From NCBI GenBank assembly GCA_037367355.1, contig CM074702.1, forward strand, positions 2,046,001 through 2,110,000: a stretch of DNA of 64,000 nucleotides. The letters are read 5' to 3'. The stretch comes from Neoscytalidium dimidiatum (lineage: Eukaryota > Ascomycota > Dothideomycetes > Botryosphaeriales > Botryosphaeriaceae). Below, in pieces: positions 32,377-42,527 of the stretch. The notes below the pieces were generated by a model. That model had not been told where the DNA came from, searched no databases, and saw only the letters and a list, made by a program, of their open reading frames with translations. The translations under genes and the position numbers were made by a program. Position 1 is the stretch's first letter; each line of letters starts with the position of its first letter.

Positions 32377-34395
32377 ATGCGTCCGCCCTCGCGGCCAACT
32401 GCCTGCCGCCAACCATGCTCCGCCTTCCGTCTACTCACCGGCTTACTGATTGCCTCGCACATCACGCCCGTTAACGCAATCTCCAGCCCCGACACGCCAT
32501 CGCCATGGTCGCACGACATCCCCGCCGCTCCAGTCAACGCCTCCCAGCAGCCATTCGCGGGCGCCCCAGACACACACGCCGAAGCAGCCACCGCGCCGCT
32601 GCTCCCAGCAAGCGGCCGGGACGCGCACTGGCCGCTCAACCCGCTCGAGGAGCTGCACGCCGCCCTCTCGACCATGCAATCGCGCTACTTCGAGCTCTGG
32701 CTCGGCCAGTGGCCGACCGCCATCGACTGGACGGCCGCCGTGATCGGCACCTTCGTGTCCGCCACCCTCCACTCGCTCACGCGCTCGCTCGAGTACGTGC
32801 TCCCCGGCGCCGAGCTCGCGGCCGCCGACGGCCAGCGCGTCGAGAACGAGATCGGCAAGTACTTCTCGCAGACGCTGGCGTACTACTTCGGCGAGGACGC
32901 GTTCAGCATCCGCATGCAGGCGTACGACGACATGCTGTGGGTGGTGCTCGGCTGGCTCGAGAGCATCCGCTTCATCGACGAGCACGCGCGGCGGCACTAC
33001 GCTCCCCTGTCGTCGTCGTCGGAGGCCAGCAGCAGCAGCAACCGCCGCGCCTGGTACGGCGAGCAATTCAAGCCCGCGTTCGCGCACCGCGCCCACGTCT
33101 TCTACGACATCGCGTCGGAGGGCTGGGACGAGCGGCTGTGCGGCGGCGGCATGACCTGGAACCCGCGCCTGACGCCGTACAAGAACGCCATCACGAACGA
33201 GCTGTTCATCTCCGCCTCGATCGGCATGTACCTGTACTTCCCCGGCGATGCGAATACGTCGCCGTTCGCGGCGCAGGACGGCGGCGGTGGTGGCGGGCTG
33301 CCGTTGGCGAGGCCGCATGATCGGAAGTACCTGGCGGCCGCGGTGGACGGGTACAATTGGCTTCGTGGGAGCAACATGACGAACAAGCAGGGCCTGTACG
33401 TCGATGGGTTTCATATCCGCAACTGGGGCAAGAATGGGAGCATCGGGACGGGCAAGTGCGACGTCAGGAACGAGATGACGTACACGTACAATCAGGGCGT
33501 CCTGCTGTCGGGCTTGCGCGGTCTGTGGGAGGGGACCGGCGAGCAGTGGTATCTGGAGGACGGCCACGAGCTCGTGCGGAACGTCATCAGGGCTACCGGG
33601 TGGGCGGAGCATGAGAGGAGGCGGGAGAGGAAGGACGGGAAACAGCACGGGTTTTCCGATGAAGATGACGGCGAAGCCGAACGCGAGGCAGGCGGTGGAG
33701 ACGTAGACCCGGAGAAGAAGAAAAAGAAGAGGAAGAGGAGGAAGGATCCGAAGTACAAGTGGCACGGCATGGGCCGCGACGGCATCCTCGAGGAGCTCTG
33801 CGACGCCAACGGCACCTGCAACCAGAACGGCCAGACTTTCAAGGGCATCTTCTTCCACCACCTTACCACATTCTGCGAACCTTTACCCCTCCAACCGACT
33901 GTGCCCGGCGTCACGTTCGGCGCTAGCCGCGAGACGGCGTCTCTGCACAGGCAGAGCTGCAAGGAGTATGCGCCGTGGGTCGCACATAATGCACGTATGG
34001 CACTGAAGACGAGGGATCAGGAGGGCAGGTTCGGTATGTGGTGGGGAGCGCCGAACTGGAAGGGGAAGGACACGGATGAGCTCGAGACGGCACCGTTACC
34101 GCCTGGGGCGGTGGATTACAGGAACAACGAGACGTTGCCGCGGGGTGGGATGTGGATGCCGATTAAAGACTATGACTGGTATATGAGGGGAAGCGGGGAA
34201 GGCCCGTCATTCATGGGGTTCGGTGAGGAGGCTGCGCGGAAGGAGACGGTGAGGAACAAGGAGGATGAGGATGAGGAAAGGGCCGACGTGAGGGACAAGA
34301 ATGACAGGGGTAGGGGACGGACGGTGGAGACACAGGCGGGCGGTGTTGCCGTTGTGAGGGCTCTGTGGGAGTTTGTGAATATGTACAGAGAGTAA
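32377..34395 (+). CDS. Secreted glycoside hydrolase family 76 (alpha-1,6-mannanase-like)
   Basis: This intronless gene encodes 672 residues. The start at 32377 gives a signal peptide of about 34 residues (basic start, FRLLTGLLIASHITP core, VNA-I cleavage site). GH76 markers are QAYDDMLWVVLGWLESIRFI, which holds the adjacent Asp pair used in catalysis in this family, CGGGMTWNPRLTPYKNAITN, ELFISASIGMYLYFP, and NEMTYTYNQGVLLSGLRGLW. Fungal relatives such as Dcw1/Dfg5 cross-link GPI-mannoproteins to wall glucan and others hydrolyse alpha-1,6-mannan; this protein shows no C-terminal GPI-type hydrophobic tail, so a soluble secreted or vacuolar enzyme is more likely. Oddities are a Ser-rich insertion near 33010-33050, a Gly run near 33284-33298, and a highly basic insert (EKKKKKRKRRKDPKYKW) at about 33700-33760 within the fold, making it longer than typical members. 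Confidence 0.88.
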   Translation: MRPPSRPTACRQPCSAFRLLTGLLIASHITPVNAISSPDTPSPWSHDIPAAPVNASQQPFAGAPDTHAEAATAPLLPASGRDAHWPLNPLEELHAALSTMQSRYFELWLGQWPTAIDWTAAVIGTFVSATLHSLTRSLEYVLPGAELAAADGQRVENEIGKYFSQTLAYYFGEDAFSIRMQAYDDMLWVVLGWLESIRFIDEHARRHYAPLSSSSEASSSSNRRAWYGEQFKPAFAHRAHVFYDIASEGWDERLCGGGMTWNPRLTPYKNAITNELFISASIGMYLYFPGDANTSPFAAQDGGGGGGLPLARPHDRKYLAAAVDGYNWLRGSNMTNKQGLYVDGFHIRNWGKNGSIGTGKCDVRNEMTYTYNQGVLLSGLRGLWEGTGEQWYLEDGHELVRNVIRATGWAEHERRRERKDGKQHGFSDEDDGEAEREAGGGDVDPEKKKKKRKRRKDPKYKWHGMGRDGILEELCDANGTCNQNGQTFKGIFFHHLTTFCEPLPLQPTVPGVTFGASRETASLHRQSCKEYAPWVAHNARMALKTRDQEGRFGMWWGAPNWKGKDTDELETAPLPPGAVDYRNNETLPRGGMWMPIKDYDWYMRGSGEGPSFMGFGEEAARKETVRNKEDEDEERADVRDKNDRGRGRTVETQAGGVAVVRALWEFVNMYRE

Positions 34396-34638
34396 TATTA
34401 TCCGGCACGGCGCAGTACACTTTGAAAGACTTGATTGGATGTTTAGATACAGGACAGATAAGGGAAATCAGTTAGCAACGCATTTGCACTATTGCCTACA
34501 CCTCAGCTTTCTGGCGGAAGAACTCCACCAAGCTAGTTTGCTTCACATTCGCAAAGCGGGCAACATCCGCCGACTCGTGATCCCAAGCGCGCTGAGAGAA
34601 TGTAATCCTGGTAAACAGACCAAATCCACTTGCATCAC

Positions 34639-35460
34639 TCACTCCGTCTTCGGATTCTTAGCTCGACGCTCATCGATCTTAGCTTTCGCATTCTTCAACG
34701 ATTCCATATACTTGAGCGTAGCTTTGGCGCGTCCCTCTCTCGCCTTATCATAGGCTTCCACGACGTCCTCCCGGGAGGCCTCGAAGCTCTGAACTCTGGT
34801 ATAGGCCCCTTCATCCGCATTTGGAGCAGTGATTATTACCATGCGCGCGTATTTGGCTACATCACCGCAGGCGGCGTAACGAGTCGGAGATTTAGAGTCC
34901 CAATTGTACGGGCTCTTGACAGAGTATCATTCGGCAATCGCGCTGGTAAGCATATGCAACGGCTTGATGCTGGAGCTGATCGAGACATGATGAGCGAAGT
35001 GGGCGAGAGTGTCGTAGACCCCAGGGACGCCGGGAGAGAGTCTCCAGTCGTAGCTCCAGCCGCTGGCGTGGAAGATCCGGGATAGGGAATAGAGATGCTT
35101 CTGTGGTAGACAACAATCAACGCCCAGGGAGGGCTACGCATACTTGACTTCATGGTCTGCTTTCCTCCACATGAGAAACGCGTATCGGTATGTGATATCA
35201 GCAGTCTTCCTTTTGAGCAGCACGTATATTCTAGGAGCTTTCCGTTGCTACTTCCTTGAGAGCCAATAGGTCTCTCATCGGATGAGCAGTCGCTCGGGTT
35301 GAAAGCCCTGGTCATTGTTGTTCCAAGGACAGCCAACCCTGGTTCCACTCTTCTGGTAGTTCCGGTCGTAAATTGGACTGTCTATCAAGCCATTGCCAGA
35401 TTCTTGTGGTCTTGAATAATTCCCCTCTGAAAATAACTTAGTAATATGGATACTTACACC
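34639..35460 (-). pseudogene. Interrupted or multi-exon coding remnant of unknown identity
   Basis: Protein-like sequence appears on the minus strand in changing frames. An AT-rich intron-like segment with GTAAGT and CAG ends (about 35424-35454) precedes a stretch open in two frames with plausible composition. A segment including RYAFLMWRKADHEV (about 35140-35190) is followed by a possible intron ending in CAG at 35101, then HLYSLSRIFHASGWSYDW (about 35050-35100), then an in-frame TGA near 34931. Downstream a continuous lysine-rich tail runs to a stop at 34639 (RMVIITAPNADEGAYTRVQS, then ...KIDERRAKNPKTE). The best-looking frame changes at least twice over about 250 bases without clear introns. 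I do not recognise the family. It could be a decayed gene, a gene with unusual introns, or chance. Confidence 0.4.
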
Positions 35461-35757
35461 AGATTTATGGATATTATTAGGAAGGCAGAAAGATGCTCTT
35501 CATCATGGAGGGTTGCTGCTGTTGTGACTAGCGCCTAAAGATCATTAGACATGCAGGAAAGGTTGGCTGTTAGGCGTACCTAGACAGCAGTGGACAGAAC
35601 GCAGGTTATCTGAGAGGCCAAACACCAACTGCAGCCAGTTCTCGAGTTATTCGGAAGCTCTGAAGTTGCATGGGTTGCGGCCCCTCACGAATTGATGAAG
35701 TTTAGAATCATAGTTCGGGAGTGTCTTTCAGATGCGGGAATTCGAGTAGATACTGCT

Positions 35758-35777
35758 AAAAAAAAAAAAAAAAAAAA
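35758..35777. repeat. Poly(A) tract, 20 bases
   Basis: An uninterrupted run of A lies in the GH76/coiled-coil gene spacer, about 300 bases upstream (in minus-strand sense) of the coding remnant. No target-site duplication or element could be tied to it. Confidence 0.9.
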
Positions 35778-36404
35778 GACACGTGCCCTTGCGAATGCCG
35801 CGTTTGTCCAGAGCTTGATTGTCAGGTGCCACAAATCCGCATCAGCTTAGCTGCTGGCTGTAAGCCCTGCGGCACGTATCACCCAGTAGTCTTCACTCCT
35901 GCCTTGGATTAGAAAGTGAGCCGACTCACGTCTGGGTAATGGGTACTACTTCGACTTCAGCTGTGGGAATCAAATCCAAACCTTCGACCGCTGCAAGGCC
36001 GGATGGGACATCCGCATTCATAAATGGTGGAGCCCATCATCGGTCGATATGGGTGGACTCCGTCAGACTTCGTTGCTTACGACACATGCGAGGTTGGAGA
36101 GGCACCGGTTCCTTAGTAAATGGTCCGCCTGGGCAAGGTCAGAGAGTGCCACTGTTCTGTGGCCTGCTGTCTTCCATGGATTGATTCTCTGATTAAACTC
36201 CTGTGCCCTATCATGCCATCGAAACGTTCGAAACGCATGGATATTTGAAGAAGACGACACTGAAGCAAATGGAACAAGACGTATCTCATGCAGATCCCGA
36301 AACAGAAAGCCCAAAGGTGTGTAATCTAAGAAGAAAAAAAAAAGGTCATCAGCACATGTCTTCGAACAGAATTAAAAAGAAAAAGGCCAAAGAAAAAGAA
36401 AAAC

Positions 36405-36737
36405 TCAAACCGGACTGCTCAAAGTCTTCCTCAACGCCACCCCAGGCATGACATCCGTAATCTCCACGACATCCAAATCCCTCCTCATCAGCTCCCCGAC
36501 CCGCACCGCCTTCCCCTTCACCCACCGCACCGCCCTCCTCACCCCCCTACCCCCTGCCCTAAAAAATCCTTCGCCTTCTTTTCGTCGCCCGCACCGCCGC
36601 CGCCGCTCGTCGCCGCCGCGGCCGGGGCCGGATGCTGCTCCTCCCGCGGCGTCGGCACCTCGGGGATCTCCTCCATCTGCGGCACCGACAGCCTCCTCGG
36701 CCGGGGCCCGCCCACCCGCATGACACCGTTCCCGGCT

Positions 36738-36768
<31 letters not shown>

Positions 36769-38864
36769 TTCCGCTCGCGCGATGGCTCGCCACGCGCCCG
36801 ACGCTCGGGATGCCGTTGGCCAGCGCGCTCTGCTGCATCAGCAGCTCGCGCCCGGCCTCCTCGGCCTGCGACTTGAGCAGCACCGTGCCCGGGGTGACGG
36901 GCTCCGGGTCGTCGTCCTCGACGATGTAGATGCGCGGGAAGATGAGCAGGAGCGACTGGTCCGGCGGCGCGATGACGGCGGCGGCGCCGTTCGTGATGAG
37001 CGGCGGGAGCAACGGCGGGCCCGCTGCCGGCGTCGTCGTCGTCGTCGTCGTCGTCGTCGACGCCGTTGCGGTAGAAACACCGCCCGCGCCGGCACCGCCA
37101 GAAGCGGGGCCACTCGGCGTCTTCGGTGTAGCAGCAGCGGTGGCGGTGGGCGTCATGGGCGACACGGTGGCCCTCGACTGCGGCGACTGCTGCGGCGTGT
37201 CGACCTTGCCGTTGGCGATGGCCGACTGCGGCGCGTGCTCGAACTGGAACTGGATCGGGCGCTCCCAGCCGAAGTCCTCGACCTGGAAGTCGGGCTCGAG
37301 GCGCAGCCGCAGCCGCTGCGCCTTCCACCAGATGTCGCGCGCGTCCTGCACGATGCGGTCCAGGCGGGCGCGGAACCCTTCGACGTGCGGCGCCGGCAGC
37401 AGGTCGTGGATGTGGTGCATCAGCTCCTTGACGATGCGCGTCACCAGCTCGTCCGCCATCTCGGCCTGCTCGTCCTCGAACGTGGCCAGGAAGATGCCGC
37501 GCGTGAAGGCCTCGCGCCGGCTGTTCTCGATGGCCTGTCGGATCAGGACCTCGCGCAGGCCGCTTTCTTCGGAGAGGATGTACGAGGGCTGGAAGAGGTA
37601 CTTGTCGATGAGGCGCGCGAGGATGGCCAGGATCACGGCGATGCGCATGGATTTGGCGCAGGGTGAGTTGGAGCGCGGGAGGGGGATCTTGTGGGAGAAG
37701 TCTTGCGGGTCGCGCAGCTCCGTCCAGGCGTACGAGTTCTGCGGTCACGTCAGTTCAGCAGGCTACCAGGTACCAGGGGGCGGCGCTCACATTCAAGATC
37801 TCCTTCGGTAGGTCCTTCCTGAAGTAAGACGAGATGAGGTCGTGCGCGGAGCGCCACAGCTCGTCGAGCAAGGAGATGCTGCGGAACAGTTTAGCAACAA
37901 CGACGCCTTCCGCGGAGGACACTTGATCGACCTACGAGTTCTCCCACTTCTCGTCGCTCAACGGCTCGGCGAACCCCTCCAGCTCCGCCAGCCTCTCCGT
38001 CGCGTCCTCCAGATCCTTCTGCAGCTCCTCGTTCTCGCGGTGGCAAGCCACCAAGCTCGCCCGCGCCTTCTGCGCCTCGGCCTCGGCCCTCTTCACCTTC
38101 GCGCCCAGATCCGCCTCCGTCTTCCGCAGCAGCGCGTCCATGTCCGCGACCTCGGTGTTCCGCCTCTCCACCTCGCGCTTGATGACGTCGTTCCTCCGCT
38201 CCAGCTCGCCCTTCAGCTCGCCCACCGCCTTGCCGGCCTTCGCGCGCGCCTCCTTCTCCCCCTCCAGCAGCGCCCTCACCTTGGCCTCCCTCCTCGCCAG
38301 CTCCTCGCCCTCGCGCCGCAGCGCCTCGACCTCGCCGCGCAGGCCCCGGGCCTCGCCCTCCAGCCGGCCCACCTCCGCCACCAGGGCCTCGCGCTCGCGC
38401 CGGTGGCCCTCGTAGTTGCGGTTGTACGTGTCGAGGAAGGCGGCGCAGATGCGCTCGTGCTCCAGCCTCTCGGCCTGCTGCGCGCGCTCGTGCTCGCGCC
38501 GCTGCTCGTCGGCGCGCGCCGCCACCGCGCGCAGGTCGCGCTCCCGCTCGCCCAGCAGCCGGCGCAGCCGCGGCACCTCGTCGATCAGCTCGGCCGTGCC
38601 GTGGAACGTCGCCGACGCCGTGAAGGCGCGGACGGCGTCGAAGAAGGCCTGCGCGGTGCGGGCCGAGTCAGAGAGCGAGGTGATGGTCGGGGCATGTTGC
38701 TGTTGCTGTTGCTGCGATGAGGGCGGTGGTGGGTTGCCGTTGGTCGTGGCGGTGCCGTTGCTGTTGTTATTGTTTACCGCGGCGCTGGAGTTGGCTTTCG
38801 TGGGGAGGGGCAGCGGTGCCGCCGCCGTTGGCGGCGGAGCCGATGGTTGTTGAGTGGTGGACAT
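36405..38864 (-). CDS. Coiled-coil protein of unknown function, probable homopolymer frameshift near the 3' end
   Basis: Exons in transcript order are 38864-37936, 37878-37791 and 37738 onward. Residues 1-80 are low-complexity (Pro/Asn/Gln, with a Gln run at about 38697-38715). About 100-310 is a strongly charged coiled coil (RRLLGERERDLRAVAARADE and similar heptads). A conserved-looking helical domain follows (SLLDELWRSAHDLISSYFRK, ILARLIDKYLFQPSYILSEE, FTRGIFLATFEDEQAEMADE). Then come Thr and Gly homopolymer tracts (37031-37059 and 36737-36770). In the frame of exon 3 a stop occurs at 36539, but the next frame continues without a break to a stop at 36405 and reads like protein (RWVKGKAVRVGELMRRDLDV); the switch coincides with the A6 run at 36561-36566. 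I do not recognise the family. If the frameshift is not real, the CDS ends at 36539. Confidence 0.72.
36737..36770 (-). repeat. (GCC)n trinucleotide run encoding poly-Gly
   Basis: GCC/CCG triplets in the last exon of the coiled-coil gene encode about ten consecutive Gly. A second triplet run, (GTC)n at 37031-37059, encodes poly-Thr in the same exon. Confidence 0.9.
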
Positions 38865-40611
38865 GGGGGAGGAGGTGGTGATCGTGGAGCTTGGTGTTGA
38901 AGGCGCATCATCTCATGGCTATGACTGATTAGAAAAAAAAAAAACGCCGCTGGCTGGAAAAGTCCGCGCGCGAAGGAGAGGGAGGAATGGAAGGGGAAAA
39001 AAAATTCAGGAAGATTGAGCGGAAAAGGTGGTTAATGCAAGTAGGCATCACATCAGTCTTGTAGTGGAGAGCCCTACAGCGCCAAGCCTGCAGTGCATCA
39101 TGTACGCTCATGTACGCAGCCCCCCCGAAAGGTGCGCGGGACGCCGCATGGTGGGTTGATTCGTCCGAACGTGCAGCTCGCTGAATGACGTTCCCCCCTC
39201 CATCGCCGATAACCCCTCCCTCTTTTTCCCTGTCAAGCCACGCCGGGGGTTCTGGCCACGCTGCGAAGAAGGTGGTCGTTTTCCGGATCCGGCCGTAGAG
39301 CTTACGCTTGGAGGGCTTTCCGCGCTCAGATGACCGCTCCAGTTGTACTTCAGTACCTGAACTCGTTGTACTTTCGAAAGGATATCCAAAGCTTCCTCTC
39401 AGAGTCCGTCGCAATACCAGGGCCATCCGGGATGATCCAATGGTGTAGCATTCCGGAACTGGCGCGTTACTTTTTCTTGCTGAGCTGTCCACCCACCAGC
39501 GCACGCGAAACGACGCCTCTCAGCCTCGCACTCGCTCCGTACCGTACATGTGTGAGAGATAGAGAGCGCGTGTTAGCTGCGCGGCCAGCTGTTCCCGCAC
39601 ACCCAGCATGCAATGCACGAATCGGCCGTTCTGACGGCCACGTCCGCCCCGGGCGGCAGCATAAGTGCGGCTCTCGAGGAAAGCAGAAGGGAATGCCGTC
39701 GCAGCGCTGCCAGCGCATGAACGACAGCTGACAGCTTTGCCGGGGCTTCGCGTGCCGCGCGGGTATGCGAGGGAATGGAGCCATGTTCCCCTCATGCAGC
39801 AGAACGTTGGGGTCCGGCCCTGGCCAGACGTGGCGGGTCGTTATTCGGCTAACCTGCAGATTCCGCTGGAAGCGACGGGCGCAACCCCCAATCACCGCCC
39901 TTGGTGCCGTGTCAGTCATGTGTGGAGCTACGTGGCGACGGAAAGAGTTATATTAGGTGCTCCTGAGGGTGGGTGATGGCGCCTGCGATGTCGGGGTGGT
40001 TCGGTTGATGTGCACTGGGAGCGTGTGGGGGCAGGCGAGGCTCTGCGGGTTGATCACGGCTCGGCACTTGGGGTGGGCGATGCTCCACCCGTCACGAGGG
40101 GGTGCTGGATGGCCGATCCGCCTGGCCTCTGGTCCTTCGCTCCGAGAATATCAGCAATGGGAGCATCTTGACTAGCGCAAGCAGAGCACAGATGGGAGCG
40201 GAATCATCCGAACCGTGAATGCCATTACCTATAGATAGCCGCTTTTGCTATGCAGTAAAGTATCAATGATCCCCTGCCTTCATATGCATATCTCATTCCC
40301 ATGAAGAAAACTTATTCCCGAGTAAGAGCGACTAAGAAAACGCTGGAGGTAGCTTTGAATGTCTCCTTCACACACATACACACATCACAGGAAAGCAGAG
40401 GCGGTGTAAACCGGCTGCAGTCCCGTACCCTTCATCAAGTCCGCAAAGTCCCTCATCGCCGCCTCGTCCAGCTCGTTCTTCTCGATGACCTCGTCAAATT
40501 CTGGCTCGATGTCTTCCCCGTCCGGTCCGGTCACGATGATTATTGGGGCGGAGTTGTCACTGTCGGGAGAGGAAGAGGAGGAAGAAGAGTCATCGTCGGA
40601 GCTGCAATCAT
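38865..40611. other. Intergenic region, about 1.75 kb
   Basis: This lies between the coiled-coil gene start and the Sti1 stop, both on the minus strand. It has a poly(A) run at about 38932-38944 and a second A run at 38997-39004 near the coiled-coil gene's 5' side, and a purine-rich stretch at 40565-40590 in the Sti1 3' flank. No coding segment could be supported. Confidence 0.5.
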
Positions 40612-42527
40612 TTACCGACCGAGACGGATTACGCCAGCTGCGATCAGCTTCTGGATGTTCGCCCGCACTTGCGGGTTCTTCATGTGCTCCTGGAGCGCTG
40701 CCGGGTCGCCCTTGGCTTGCTGCAGGATGCTCTGCATCACTGGATCTTGAAGAATCCGGACGATCTGTGGCCTGTTAGTATCGGAGGAGGCTATGCAAAG
40801 TCATTGGCCAAGGGTACTTACATCAGGATCCCTCTGGATACGCTCCATGGTCTGCTCCTCAGTCTCGCCCTCCCGTGCAGAGAATTGTGCCTGAATGGCC
40901 TTCTGCTGCGCCTGTTCAATCTCGCGAGCGTTCTTGCCATCATCATGCTCCGCCGCCTCAGTGAGGACATCCAGAGCCTTGTTGTATTCGCGCATGGCAT
41001 GGAGGGCCTGGGCCTTGCGGAGATATGCACGGATGAACTTGGGGTCGCGCTTGATGGCCTCGTCGCAGTCCTGCACGGCTGAAGGGAAGGCAAGGAGCTT
41101 GATGTAACACGCTGCCCGGTTGCTGTAACCGCGCGGGTCATCCGGACCGCGCTTGATCATCTCGCTGTACGCCTCCACAGCACCGGCCCAGTCGGCATTC
41201 TTGAATTTCTCATTGCCCAGCTCGCGAGCCTCCTCAGCCTTCTGAGGATCAATGTATGCCTCCTTCTCAGCCTTGATCTTCGCCTTCTCGGCGGCGCGGA
41301 GCTTCGCAAGGATGTCAGGGGTGCGGTGCTCAGTGAGAGACCTCTGGTAGAAATCGATGGCCTTGGCAAGGTCGCCCTTCTTCTCGTACGCAGTACCGAT
41401 GCGACCAAATGCCTTGGCAATCAGCTTGAAGTCAGCGAGAACTTCACGGCCATGTTCGACAGCCTGCTGGCATGCCTCAATGCAGCCATCGTAGTCACCC
41501 TTCTCGAACTTGGCGGCGCCAAGGTTGGTGAGGTAGGTGATATCCTTGTAGATCTCCCATGCCTTCGTGTAGTGCTCAATGGCCTCATCGAACTGCCTCT
41601 TCTTGTAGAATTGGGTGCCCAGCGCCTTCTCCTCATCAGCCTTAGCCTTCAACTCCTTCTTCTGCTGGGCCTCCTCATCTTCCGGCTCTGGTTCGGGTTC
41701 AGGCTCGGGAGCCTTCTTGGGCTCCTCGGCGGGCCCTGCGTCGGGCATGGGGACGTCTTCCTCAGCTTCCGCAGGCTTGGACTCGTTCTGGCCGCCCTCT
41801 GGAGGCTGACCAAACTGCATATCGATGCCGAGCAGCACGCTCATGACCTGGAGGAAGCGCGGGTCACGCATCTCCATGCCAATACTCTGAGGGTTCTGCT
41901 TTATGCGCTGGAGCTTCTGCATAAAGTCATGATCGGCTAACAGCGGCGCGGTCTTGGGGTTTGAGGCGAGCTTCTGAATGAGCTGGGGATCATTGAACAT
42001 ATTGGCCAGGCCGCCCGTAGGGTCGGCGCCGTCGCGTCGTGCCTCAGCCTCGATTGCGCGCTGGACGGCCTCGAGGCCGGACTTTGCCTGAGCATTGGTC
42101 GGGTCAAGCTTAACAGCCTCTTCGTAGGCATCAACGGCGGCGACTGGGTGCTTGTGTCAGTGAACCAGCCCAAGAGCGCGACAACTGCACAGTGAACACT
42201 TACCGAGGTCACCCTTGCCATGCAAGGCCGCGCCCTTCCTAGCCCAACCCTTGCTCCAGTCAGGCTTGATTTCGGTTGTCTTCTCGGCGTCCTTCAAGGC
42301 ATTGTCGAAGTCCCTCAGCGAGGCGTAGCAGGCAGAGCGGTTCGAGTAGAGGACATGGTTAGAGGGGTCGGCTTCAATGGCCTGGGAGAACTTCTCGCTG
42401 GCGGTAGTCAGTTGCATCGGCCCATGATGGCGGCGGGGCTATGGCGGGCGAGCTGGACTCACATAGCTTCGGGAAACTGCTTGGCGGCGAAGAGCTTGTT
42501 GCCCTCGGCCTTGAGCGCGTCGGCCAT
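40612..42527 (-). CDS. STI1: Hsp70/Hsp90 co-chaperone Sti1 (Hop)
   Basis: Exons in transcript order: 42527-42463, 42397-42204, 42143-40822 and 40764-40612, closing 577 residues, the usual length. The architecture is complete: TPR1 (about 1-110; SNHVLYSNRSACYASLRDFD, KPDWSKGWARKGAALHGKGD), DP1 (about 130-210, with NPKTAPLLADHDFMQKLQRI), an acidic Pro/Glu linker (EPEPEPEPEDEE), TPR2A (about 260-380; ALGTQFYKKRQFDEAIEHYT), TPR2B (about 395-510; ARELGNEKFKNADWAGAVEA) and a C-terminal DP2 (LQDPVMQSILQQAKGDPAAL, ending VIRLGR). Carboxylate-clamp Lys and Asn residues of the TPRs, for example in YSNRSACY and YSNRAACY, are visible. Sti1 links Hsp70 to Hsp90 during client transfer and inhibits Hsp90 ATPase. 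The first intron separates FPEA from IEKFSQA. It is intact and ordinary. Confidence 0.96.

Larger units (their letters stand above)
34396..36404. other. Spacer between GH76 and the coiled-coil gene, with coding remnant
   Basis: This 2.0-kb convergent gap has lower GC than its surroundings. It contains a 20-base A run (35758-35777), short A-rich tracts near 36330-36410, and on the minus strand, at about 34639-35460, protein-like but interrupted sequence listed separately. The rest is featureless to me. Confidence 0.5.

Noticed and set aside
32443..33861. 472-codon minus frame opposite GH76
   Set aside because: Leu/Arg/Ala/Val-biased antisense shadow with no domain; the plus strand has the GH76 motifs and a signal peptide.
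36632..37666. 344- and 293-codon + frames opposite the coiled-coil gene
   Set aside because: Composition is Arg/Ala-rich as expected for antisense of GC-rich coding DNA.
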